DNA of 7,822 bases. Origin: Paracoccaceae bacterium (GTDB taxonomy: Bacteria; Pseudomonadota; Alphaproteobacteria; Rhodobacterales; Rhodobacteraceae). Positions 1-5,732 of the stretch are shown here, piece after piece (the first letter of the stretch is position 1; the number at the start of each line of letters is the position of its first letter). The translations under genes and the position numbers were made by a program. The stretch is taken from NCBI GenBank assembly GCA_015485015.1, contig WFUK01000161.1, forward strand, positions 1 through 7,822, written 5' to 3'. Under the pieces are notes generated by a model. The model did not search any database. It was given only the letters and a program-made list of their open reading frames with translations, and was not told the DNA's origin.

Positions 1-1095
1 CATGGCGATGTGCAAATGGCGGTGGAGGCGATGCAAATCGGTGCCTATGACTTTATGGAAAAGCCGTTTGACCCCGAGCGGCTGGCCGACCTTTCCCGCC
101 GCGCCATTGCCGCGCGCAAGCTGACCATGGAAAACCGCGCCCTGCGTCGGGAATTGTCCGATGGCTCGGTATTGCTGCGCAAACTGATGGGCACCTCGCC
201 GAGTATCGAAAAGCTGCGCGAGGATATTCTGGATATCGCTTTTGCCGATGGCAATGTGCTGATCAGCGGCGAAACCGGAACGGGGAAAAGCCTGATTGCG
301 CATGCGATCCATGCCTGCGGGCCGCGCCAGGGCAAGGCCTTCATCACCCTGAATTGCACCGCGCTGGACGCAGAAACCCTGAACCAGCACCTGTTTGGCC
401 CCTCGAAATCCGCCGATATTCATCCGGTTTTTGATATGGAGGAGGCCTGCACGTTATGCTTGGAGGATATCGGCGGCCTTTCCAGTGCCTTGCAAACCAA
501 GCTGTTGAATATAATCGAAAAAATGGAATCCGAAGCCGTAGATGGCGAAGCGGCGCGGGTGCGGATTATCTCGGTTACCTCGCTGGATGAAGGCACAAGG
601 CGCCTGTCAGACGAGATCCGCCCCGAGCTTTACTTCCGCCTTTCGGGGCTGGAAATAGCGGTGCCGACCCTGCGCGAGCGCGGCGAGGATACTTTGGTGC
701 TTTTCTCCCGTTTCACCCAACTTTTTGCCGAGGAATACGGCATCGACGCGCCCGAGGTTTCAGCAACAGATGCCGCAAATCTGCTAAAGGCGCAATGGCC
801 CGGAAACATCCGGCAGTTGCAAAACCTTGCCGAGCGGGTGGTGATGCAAAGCCAACACGGGCCAGAGGAGGTGAGCAAGCTTTTGGCCTCGGCCGCCGAT
901 TTGCCCGCCGATGAAGCCCCGGACGAAAAGCCGCTGAAAGAGCATGTGGAGGCCTTTGAACGCATGTTGATCGACAACGCCCTGCGCCGCCATTCCGGCT
1001 CTGTTGCCAAGGTGATGGACGAACTGGTGCTACCCCGCCGCACGCTGAATGAAAAAATGGCCAAATATGGTTTGAGTCGCTCGGATTATCTCTGA
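1..1095 (+). CDS. dctD: DctD-like NtrC-family response regulator, 5'-truncated by window edge, degenerate AAA+ domain
   Basis: The reading frame is open from base 1, so the N-terminal receiver, including its phospho-acceptor Asp, lies outside the window. The visible part starts with the end of the receiver (HGDVQMAVEAM, then MEKPF with the conserved Lys). It is followed by a linker helix, an AAA+ domain and a C-terminal Fis-type helix-turn-helix (LPRRTLNEKMAKYGL). Walker A is GETGTGKS (268-291), LYFRL carries the arginine-finger region, and WPGNIRQL is the sensor II motif. DctD regulators work with the DctB kinase to control C4-dicarboxylate uptake. Oddities: the GAFTGA loop that contacts sigma-54 is absent and its loop is about 7 residues shorter than usual. 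Walker B reads TLCLED instead of the usual TLFLDE order, and the sensor I Asn is Ser. Sigma-54 activation is therefore doubtful, as in Rhodobacter capsulatus NtrC, which acts with sigma-70. The stop overlaps the stop of the convergent next gene by 10 bases. The family is sure; the exact DctD role is likely. Confidence 0.88.
   Translation, partial: HGDVQMAVEAMQIGAYDFMEKPFDPERLADLSRRAIAARKLTMENRALRRELSDGSVLLRKLMGTSPSIEKLREDILDIAFADGNVLISGETGTGKSLIAHAIHACGPRQGKAFITLNCTALDAETLNQHLFGPSKSADIHPVFDMEEACTLCLEDIGGLSSALQTKLLNIIEKMESEAVDGEAARVRIISVTSLDEGTRRLSDEIRPELYFRLSGLEIAVPTLRERGEDTLVLFSRFTQLFAEEYGIDAPEVSATDAANLLKAQWPGNIRQLQNLAERVVMQSQHGPEEVSKLLASAADLPADEAPDEKPLKEHVEAFERMLIDNALRRHSGSVAKVMDELVLPRRTLNEKMAKYGLSRSDYL
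1027..1095 (+). repeat. Direct repeat copy A (3' end of dctD)
   Basis: The last 23 codons of the dctD-like gene, stop included, recur at 2369-2437, exactly 1342 bases downstream, in the same orientation and frame. By hand count 54 of 69 bases match, with 27 consecutive identical bases at 1044-1070 and 2386-2412. This copy is the one joined to the complete coding frame. The two copies bracket exactly one gene, the membrane-protein gene on the other strand. Confidence 0.85.
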
Positions 1096-2282
1096 TCGCT
1101 CATAACCGTAATGCTGCGCGAATGCAAAAACCCGTATTCGGTCTGTTTTCCCTTCAGGCTGAAACGATCACCCGCACGCAGCCCAAATACCGAGCCTGGT
1201 CGCAACCCGCAGAGATATACCGGCTTGTCCGGCTCTAAAGGATCTGCGACCAATAGCGGGGTGGCGCAATAGCTGGCCATGATCTGCTCGGTGCGCGGCG
1301 GCTGCGGCAAGACCTGAAATACCTTTTCTGCACCTTCCTGCCCAAAAGAAGCCATGCCGGCGATTAACGGAAACCCTTTGAGTATGGCACTTTGCAGTCC
1401 AAATATCGCCATCGCGGCCATAAACAATATTACGGCAATCACCCTTGTTGCAAACTTTCGTTTCTCCACCAAGCCGGCGAGCAATACCGCCGCCAAAGCC
1501 CCGACCAAAGCAAAAGGATAGATTTGATCATAAATCGCCTTAAGTGCCTCATTTGCAAGGAAATTTCCGCGTATAAAGCCTATCAAAGATGCAAGCAATA
1601 TCGCAACAAGCGGCAAGCCAAGAAGCATTTTCCATAAAGACATATCGGCATTTTTTACAGGCGAAAAGCTGGGCAATCCATCCTTCCAGCTTAGCTCAAA
1701 AGCTTCGATTTTATTGCTATTTTTCGGGTCCGGCATATAAAGCACCGATTTTCGACGCTTGTATTTCAGGATAACCGGCATCGGAAATTTCAGCTTTTTT
1801 GCCATATGGACCAGATGTAAATAACGAATATAACTGCCGGGAATGACCATCAGGACCAGATAAAAATAGACCCAGCCACTAATGAGCATAATCAGCCCCG
1901 ATTCACCGATCCGGGAAATAAATGCCGGAGGCGGAGCGACCCCTCTTGTCGTCACCAAAAGCAGCTCGATGACAAGCAAGCCGAATACGGCAAATAACAG
2001 CAGTCGAATCCCCAGAATTCTGGCCAAAGAATGCCCGCTACGCAGATATTTCTCGGTCATTGACGGCAATAGGAAAACCACTGCCAAAACCAGCTGCACA
2101 AATATAAGGGTATAGTTAAACAGGGTTAAGCGCGCGGCATTGAACGCGCCGCCCTCTGTTGCCACGGTCCAATAAAAATAGGGAAAATAAAGCAAAAATA
2201 CGCCGGTAAGGATAGCGATAATGCGCCCTGCGATTCCGGCAATCCCGAGCGTGATCACCGGATGGAAATTTGTTTCTGACAA
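1086..2282 (-). CDS. Unrecognised seven-helix membrane protein with cysteine-containing C-terminal tail
   Basis: I do not recognise this 398-residue protein. Seven hydrophobic segments are visible near residues 18-40, 52-73, 90-110, 130-150, 218-238, 254-271 and 278-300. A Lys/Arg-rich loop of about 65 residues separates helices 4 and 5 (MAKKLKFPMPV, KYKRRKS). By the positive-inside rule that loop is cytoplasmic, which puts the roughly 95-residue C-terminal tail in the periplasm. The tail has two Cys (SYCATP and VYLCGL) that could form a disulfide. The start is TTG: an excellent GGAGGA Shine-Dalgarno (2289-2294) lies 6 bases upstream, and the next Met is not until about residue 75. A promoter sits just upstream. 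Codon and base use are AT-richer than the neighbours: the line at 1501-1560 is 42% GC, against about 63% for a line in the ribonuclease D gene. It is bracketed by two copies of a dctD 3' end, so acquisition by transfer is likely. Function unknown; transporter, sensor or anchor are all possible. Confidence 0.8.
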   Translation of the reverse strand: MSETNFHPVITLGIAGIAGRIIAILTGVFLLYFPYFYWTVATEGGAFNAARLTLFNYTLIFVQLVLAVVFLLPSMTEKYLRSGHSLARILGIRLLLFAVFGLLVIELLLVTTRGVAPPPAFISRIGESGLIMLISGWVYFYLVLMVIPGSYIRYLHLVHMAKKLKFPMPVILKYKRRKSVLYMPDPKNSNKIEAFELSWKDGLPSFSPVKNADMSLWKMLLGLPLVAILLASLIGFIRGNFLANEALKAIYDQIYPFALVGALAAVLLAGLVEKRKFATRVIAVILFMAAMAIFGLQSAILKGFPLIAGMASFGQEGAEKVFQVLPQPPRTEQIMASYCATPLLVADPLEPDKPVYLCGLRPGSVFGLRAGDRFSLKGKQTEYGFLHSRSITVMSDQR

Positions 2283-2288
2283 TAAAAA

Positions 2289-2294
2289 TCCTCC
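2289..2294 (-). promoter_or_regulatory. Strong Shine-Dalgarno that fixes a TTG start
   Basis: The minus strand reads GGAGGA, then six bases, then TTG followed by the frame SETNFHPV. No ATG or GTG in a better position is visible, so this site decides the start of the membrane-protein gene. Confidence 0.8.
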
Positions 2295-2307
2295 GGAGAT
2301 TGTTTTT

Positions 2308-2336
2308 ACGTTACCAACGCATCAGACACCGGTCAA
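2308..2336 (-). promoter_or_regulatory. Candidate sigma-70-type promoter of the membrane-protein gene
   Basis: On the minus strand TTGACC (2336-2331) matches the -35 consensus at five of six positions. After an ideal 17-base spacer comes TAACGT (2313-2308), which keeps the first T, the A and the last T of the -10 box. Transcription would begin near 2301, giving a leader of about 18 bases that contains the Shine-Dalgarno. Identified by eye only. Confidence 0.6.
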
Positions 2337-2368
2337 CGGATTTTCCATTCGCCAAAGCTGAAAAATGC

Positions 2369-2437
2369 GTCCCACCCTGCCGCAGGCTGAATGAAAAAAT
2401 GGCCAAATATGGCATGGGCCGCTCGGGCAAGCTTTAG
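2369..2437 (+). pseudogene. Relic of a dctD-like gene 3' end (direct repeat copy B)
   Basis: Translated in the aligned frame, this stretch reads VPPCRRLNEKMAKYGMGRSG, then K, L and a TAG stop. It aligns without gaps to the C-terminus of the regulator at the window start (VLPRRTLNEKMAKYGLSRSD, then Y, L, stop). LNEKMAKYG is identical, and the stop codons fall at the same position. The frame has no start or ribosome-binding site of its own, and similarity fades upstream of about 2369, so it cannot be an expressed gene. Six bases after the stop comes a hairpin terminator, the expected layout for an original gene end. I infer that this is either the displaced original 3' end of dctD or a leftover of a tandem duplication. 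Confidence 0.75.
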
Positions 2438-2443
2438 ACATAA

Positions 2444-2473
2444 ATAGGGGCGCGAAACCGGGCGCGCCCCTAT
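2444..2473. terminator. Hairpin terminator, probably bidirectional
   Basis: A perfect 11-base-pair stem (ATAGGGGCGCG at 2444-2454 pairing with 2463-2473) encloses an 8-base loop. On the minus strand it lies 19 bases beyond the stop of the lipoprotein gene and is followed by the T-rich TTATGTCT, so it can end that transcript. On the plus strand it lies six bases after the stop of the dctD relic and is followed by AATTCAAAATATTC. It may therefore originally have served dctD as well. The T tracts are imperfect on both sides. Confidence 0.75.
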
Positions 2474-2492
2474 AATTCAAAATATTCAGACC

Positions 2493-2831
2493 TTAATAAT
2501 AGTCATAGCTCGATACCGCACAGACATTTACGCCGTTGCGGACCAGCGTTTGTCCATTGCTAAAGGTGGCTTTGAAATCAAACATACAGGCACCGGTGCC
2601 ATCATCAAAATCAATCGTGATATATTGCCCCGAGCGCAAAACGGAGCGACCGAGCTGATCTGGTCCCCAGGTGCTTTGACCGGTATTGGAGGCATAAAAC
2701 CTCGTCATGGTTGTGCCGCTGGTATTGGTAATATCAACCACGCGGTTATAGCTGCCGGAGCTGGTGGATCCGGTGGTATCGCAGGCGGCAAGCGCCAATA
2801 GGCCCACTAGGGCTAGAGCCATTTTTTTCAT
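2493..2831 (-). CDS. Small secreted lipoprotein, function unknown
   Basis: The protein has 112 residues. A Lys-containing N-terminus (MKKMA) and a short hydrophobic stretch end in a lipobox, LAAC, with the acylated Cys at residue 17. A Ser/Thr/Gly-rich linker follows, then a compact domain of about 85 residues rich in beta-forming residues (ITIDFDDGTGACMFDFKATF). Two Cys in that domain (GACMFD and VNVCAV) could form a disulfide in the periplasm. Similar small proteins with a WGxDxLG motif and a CxxD segment are, as I recall, common in alphaproteobacteria, but none has a role I can name. The residue after the lipidated Cys is Asp, which in enterobacteria favours retention in the inner membrane; whether that holds here is uncertain. 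The gene has a GGGGAC ribosome-binding site (2835-2840) and a terminator downstream. It appears to be monocistronic, or read together with the DUF1638 gene upstream. Confidence 0.8.
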   Translation of the reverse strand: MKKMALALVGLLALAACDTTGSTSSGSYNRVVDITNTSGTTMTRFYASNTGQSTWGPDQLGRSVLRSGQYITIDFDDGTGACMFDFKATFSNGQTLVRNGVNVCAVSSYDYY

Positions 2832-2871
2832 AAAGTCCCCAATTCGTTAAGTTAGCGTTAATGGGGATAGA

Positions 2872-2896
2872 TGACACAATATTTCACTTTGTGTCA
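2872..2896. promoter_or_regulatory. Perfect inverted repeat overlapping a -35-like box; candidate operator
   Basis: TGACACAA (2872-2879), nine bases, then TTGTGTCA (2889-2896) form a perfect palindrome with 8-base arms, the usual size of a dimeric-regulator site. On the minus strand TTGACA (2897-2892), a consensus -35, overlaps one arm. The -10 at the right distance is poor (TCATCT), so the promoter is tentative. The repeat starts only six bases after the stop of the DUF1638 gene. It could instead be a weak transcript-end hairpin, though it is AT-rich and has no T tract. Confidence 0.45.
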
Positions 2897-2902
2897 ATTA
2901 TT

Positions 2903-3487
2903 TTATGTGCCGGAATTCCCGTGATCCAGCGCCGAACCCAGATCGCCATAGCCGGTAAACCGGCGCTCAAAAACCAACCCGAGCTTTTGCGCGGCGGCCT
3001 GCGCTGCCTGCGTCAGGGCGTCATCTTCGGTTTGGGCCAAAAACACCAGTTTTTCATAATTGCCAAAATACAAATCCCGCAGCTCGGGGTGCTTATCCAG
3101 CCCCATCGGGCGCCAAACAAAGGCCTCGAATTGCCGGGCTAGAAAATCCGTCAGGTAAAAGCTGGTCACCTCGCCGCGCGCGGCAAAAGCGTCATTTCCC
3201 TCGAAAAACGAATAGCAATGCGGGCCGGAAATCATCTCTACCCCGAGACTTTCACAGCGCGCCGCCAGCAATCCCCCTGTGCCGCAATCGGCGTAAGCCA
3301 CAAATATCCGCGCATATTGCCCGCGCGCGGCCACCACCGCCGCCTCCACTGCATCGGGGATTTTTTCGGGCCGCAAATGCAGATCGGCGGGCAGGCATTG
3401 CAATTCCATATGCTGCCAGCCGTTCAGCTTTATCAGCGCCAGCACCTCGCGCGCCAGCGCGCCGCAGGCGATGATCAGGGTCTGCAT
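2903..3487 (-). CDS. DUF1638 family protein, partner of a corrinoid methyltransferase system
   Basis: This 194-residue soluble protein starts with LIIACGALAREV and carries LPADLHLRPEKIP, YADCGTGG and GPHCYSFFEG. These are the landmarks I associate with DUF1638 (family YxxCGxG, then a His/Cys pair). Cys8, Cys31, Cys68, Cys78, Cys91 and His90 are candidates for metal or cofactor contacts. DUF1638 genes often sit beside corrinoid proteins and B12-dependent methyltransferases, but I know of no proven reaction. Here the ATG overlaps the TGA of the corrinoid protein gene by one base (TGATG), so the two are almost certainly translated together. A role in loading, reactivating or methylating the corrinoid protein is inference. 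A sizeable insert of unrelated sequence between motifs is not seen, and the length is in the range expected for the family. Confidence 0.8.
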   Translation of the reverse strand: MQTLIIACGALAREVLALIKLNGWQHMELQCLPADLHLRPEKIPDAVEAAVVAARGQYARIFVAYADCGTGGLLAARCESLGVEMISGPHCYSFFEGNDAFAARGEVTSFYLTDFLARQFEAFVWRPMGLDKHPELRDLYFGNYEKLVFLAQTEDDALTQAAQAAAQKLGLVFERRFTGYGDLGSALDHGNSGT

Positions 3488-4182
3488 CAGGCCTGATTAT
3501 GCTTGCGCGCCATAAATTCCTTGGCGGTTTCCACGGCCACAGCGGCATCGCGGCAATAAGCGTCCGAGCCTATGGCCTTGCCGAATTCCTCGTTCAGCGG
3601 CGCACCGCCCACCAGCACGATGTAATCGTCGCGAATGCCCTGCTCCACCATGGTATCAATCACGATTTTCATATAGGGCATGGTGGTGGTCAGCAGGGCC
3701 GACATCCCCAGAATATCGGCTTTTTCCCGCTTCAGCGCGTCGATATAATCTTCCACCGGATTATTGATCCCGAGGTCGATAATCTCGAAACCCGCGCCCT
3801 CCATCATCATCGCCACGAGGTTTTTGCCGATATCGTGGATATCGCCCTTCACCGTGCCGATCACCACCTTGCCAAGCTGCGGCGCGCCGGTTTCTACCAG
3901 AAGCGGTTTCAGGATATGCATCCCCTTTTTCATCGCGCCAGCGGCCAGCAAAACTTCCGGCACAAACAGGATTCCGTCGCGAAAATCGATGCCGACAATG
4001 CGCATGCCTTCAACCAAAGCCTTGGTCAGGATGTCATAGGGCGTCCAGTCGCGCTTGAGCAGGATATGCACGGCTTCGGCAATTTCATCGGACATGCCGT
4101 CATAAAGATCATCGTGCATTTGCAGCACGAGTTCCGCATCGTCCAGTTCATCAAGGATGAGATCGTCTTCTTCGTCTGACAT
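3487..4182 (-). CDS. Corrinoid (cobalamin-binding) protein, MetH/MtbC type
   Basis: This 231-residue protein has two parts. An acidic N-terminus leads into a helical cap domain (about residues 20-100; GMRIVGIDFRDG and FVPEVLLAAGAM are typical). The B12-binding Rossmann-like domain follows (about 104-225). DIHDIG at 114-119 supplies the lower cobalt ligand, His116. GMSALLTTTM (159-168) and VGGAPL (191-196) are the SxL and GG parts of the DxHxxG-SxL-GG signature. The stretch GTVKGDIHDIGKNLV is very close to that of MetH, and the length equals the MetH cap plus cobalamin modules alone. It would carry a methyl group from a donor to homocysteine, working with the neighbouring homocysteine methyltransferase in the cytoplasm. 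The ribosome-binding site is GAGGG ahead of the ATG. An 89-base gap separates it from the upstream gene. A methylamine-type (MtbC/MttC) role cannot be excluded, but no partner for that is visible here. Confidence 0.9.
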   Translation of the reverse strand: MSDEEDDLILDELDDAELVLQMHDDLYDGMSDEIAEAVHILLKRDWTPYDILTKALVEGMRIVGIDFRDGILFVPEVLLAAGAMKKGMHILKPLLVETGAPQLGKVVIGTVKGDIHDIGKNLVAMMMEGAGFEIIDLGINNPVEDYIDALKREKADILGMSALLTTTMPYMKIVIDTMVEQGIRDDYIVLVGGAPLNEEFGKAIGSDAYCRDAAVAVETAKEFMARKHNQA

Positions 4183-4239
4183 TGGGCTATCCCTCAGTTA
4201 TTTCTGTCAAGTTTTGGCGCATTCGCCGGAGATCACTTA

Positions 4240-4268
4240 GCGATAACCGACAAAGCAATAACGCTCAA
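4240..4268 (-). promoter_or_regulatory. Weak candidate internal promoter before the corrinoid protein gene
   Basis: The 89-base gap (4183-4271) is the largest inside the minus-strand block. It contains TTGAGC (4268-4263), a 17-base spacer and TATCGC (4245-4240) on the minus strand. The first three bases of the -10 box are right and the rest is poor. No terminator or recognisable riboswitch is seen in the gap. Confidence 0.3.
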
Positions 4269-4271
4269 CGA

Positions 4272-5276
4272 CTATTTACGCCGCCTGCGCACGCGTTTTG
4301 GCGCAGGCGCATCGCCGGTGCCATCGGAAGCGGAGGAAAACCCGCCCAGCACTTCGGTAATTTCAGCATCCGTCGGAGGTGGTCCCATCGGGGTTTCTTC
4401 CAGCGCCTTGCGCATCGCCACGAGGTGTTCGGGCATGGTGCCACAACAGCCGCCAATAATTTTTGCGCCGGAATTGCGCACCATCACCGCATATTGGCCC
4501 ATCAATTCAGGGGTGCCATCATAATGGATATGCCCATGCACAAATTTCGGAATGCCGGCATTGCCCTTGGCCACAATCGGCACCTCGGGATTGGCAGCCG
4601 CAAAGCCCTGAATGGTGCGCAAAAGATCAGAGGCCCCAACCCCGCAATTCGCGCCAAAACCGAGCGGGCGATTTTCAATCCCCTGCACCATTTCCACCAT
4701 GCCCGAGGAGGTCATCCCCATCATGGTGCGGCCGGCGGTATCAAAGCTCATTGTGCCAACCCAGGGCGCATCAATATTGGCAAACGCCTCGGCGGCGGCC
4801 CGATATTCCTCAGGCGCAGAAATGGTTTCCAGCCAGAGCACATCAGCCCCGCCCTCCATAAGCGCCGCGCCCTGTTCTTGAAACATTTCAACGGCTTCAC
4901 CGTGGCTTAGCGGCCCGAGTGGCTCAAAAATCTCGCCGGTTGGCCCCACAGAGCCAGCCACCACCACAGGCCGGCCCGCCTTGTCGGCGACCTCGCGGCC
5001 AAGCTCGGCGGCGGCTTTATTCAGCTCGCGCACGCGGTGCTGGGCATTGTGCAATTTCAGCCGCGCCGCGGTGCCGCCAAAGGAATTGGTCAGGAAAATA
5101 TCCGAGCCGCTATCGACCGCGTCCTGATAAAGCGCTTTAATCTTTTCCGGCTGGTCCACATTCCAAAGCTCCGGCGCTTCGCCCGCTTCCAGCCCGCGAT
5201 TAAACAGGTTGGTGCCCGTGGCCCCGTCGGCCATCAGCCAGTCTTTTTCCGCCAGAAGCTTGCTCAGCAAATCCAT
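4272..5276 (-). CDS. bmt: Homocysteine S-methyltransferase (split methionine synthase module / betaine-homocysteine methyltransferase family)
   Basis: The protein has 334 residues from the ATG at 5276. It is a TIM-barrel homocysteine methyltransferase with the full zinc site: the first Cys in GANCGVG (Cys211) and the pair in IGGCCGT (Cys277, Cys278). ADGATGTNLF near the N-terminus and LTNSFGG are also typical. It transfers a methyl group to the thiol of homocysteine to make methionine. Genes like this are often labelled betaine-homocysteine methyltransferase. The MetH-type corrinoid gene next door argues that the donor here is methylcobalamin and that this is the first module of a split MetH. 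The ATG follows the sufE stop by one base. A TTG at 5285, overlapping sufE by 8 bases, would add three residues (M-D-K). The C-terminus is an unusual Ala/Pro/Gly linker ending in a very basic KRVRRRRK tail. Confidence 0.85.
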   Translation of the reverse strand: MDLLSKLLAEKDWLMADGATGTNLFNRGLEAGEAPELWNVDQPEKIKALYQDAVDSGSDIFLTNSFGGTAARLKLHNAQHRVRELNKAAAELGREVADKAGRPVVVAGSVGPTGEIFEPLGPLSHGEAVEMFQEQGAALMEGGADVLWLETISAPEEYRAAAEAFANIDAPWVGTMSFDTAGRTMMGMTSSGMVEMVQGIENRPLGFGANCGVGASDLLRTIQGFAAANPEVPIVAKGNAGIPKFVHGHIHYDGTPELMGQYAVMVRNSGAKIIGGCCGTMPEHLVAMRKALEETPMGPPPTDAEITEVLGGFSSASDGTGDAPAPKRVRRRRK

Positions 5277-5277
5277 T

Positions 5278-5691
5278 TTATCCAACCTGTTTTTCTGCGA
5301 TCAGGCGCAGGCGCTCGATCATGGCCCGAAGGCCGTTGCTGCGTTGTGCCGAAAGATGCTGGTCCAGCCCGAGCCGCCCCATCTCCTTTAGCGCGTCCAC
5401 CTCTAGCGCATCTTTATAAGGCAATCCATCATAAAGCGCATGCAGCACGGCAATAAGCCCGCGCACGATCATCGCGTCACTATCGCCGGTAAAGCGGATC
5501 ACATCGGCGCTCAGGTCCGGCATAATCCAGACCTGCGAAGCACAGCCATGCACCTTGGTTTCCGCGATCTTATGCGCCTCGTCCATCTCGGCCATTTTCT
5601 TGCCAAGGTCGATCACATAACGGTAGCGGTCCTCCCACTCGTCAACAAACTCGAAATCCTCGACAATCTCTTCAAATTTTTCCGTGGCCAT
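5278..5691 (-). CDS. sufE: SufE family Fe-S cluster assembly protein
   Basis: This 137-residue protein has the length and motifs of SufE. KVHGCASQVW carries the conserved acceptor Cys (Cys50), and SDAMIVRGLIAVL and LGLDQHLSAQRSNGL are also characteristic. SufE accepts persulfide sulfur from the cysteine desulfurase SufS and stimulates it during Fe-S cluster building in the cytoplasm. The ATG at 5691 is chosen because AGGAGT (5705-5700) sits eight bases upstream and the family starts about here. A longer frame from 5766 would add 25 low-complexity residues overlapping the cobK-like gene. The stop lies one base before the homocysteine methyltransferase ATG, so the two are co-translated. SufE is outside the main suf operon here, as is common. 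Confidence 0.9.
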   Translation of the reverse strand: MATEKFEEIVEDFEFVDEWEDRYRYVIDLGKKMAEMDEAHKIAETKVHGCASQVWIMPDLSADVIRFTGDSDAMIVRGLIAVLHALYDGLPYKDALEVDALKEMGRLGLDQHLSAQRSNGLRAMIERLRLIAEKQVG

Positions 5692-5732
5692 AGTCTCTGA
5701 CTCCTTTTGTCGAGTATTTAGAGGCTCGGGCG

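Noticed and set aside
1044..2412. Insertion sequence or integrative element with 27-base direct repeats
   Set aside because: No transposase, integrase or terminal inverted repeats are visible, and the repeats are longer, in frame and coding, so a gene-end duplication describes them better.
3499..4179. Long plus-strand open frame (226 codons) opposite the corrinoid protein gene
   Set aside because: It is rich in His, Arg and Gly with no recognisable domain, and it mirrors a clear B12-binding gene on the other strand. It is a shadow of GC-rich codon bias.
4205..4210. Consensus -35 TTGACA on the minus strand
   Set aside because: A -10 at the right distance would fall on the ribosome-binding site and start codon of the corrinoid gene, so it cannot drive that gene.
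4183..4271. SAM-type riboswitch in the gap before the corrinoid gene
   Set aside because: Only a 4-base-pair stem (GGCG/CGCC near 4217-4228) is visible, and none of the conserved features of SAM-II or other met riboswitches could be made out.
4182..4910. Long plus-strand open frame (242 codons) opposite the homocysteine methyltransferase gene
   Set aside because: Low-complexity His/Arg/Ala composition, no family motif, and full overlap with a well-supported minus-strand gene.
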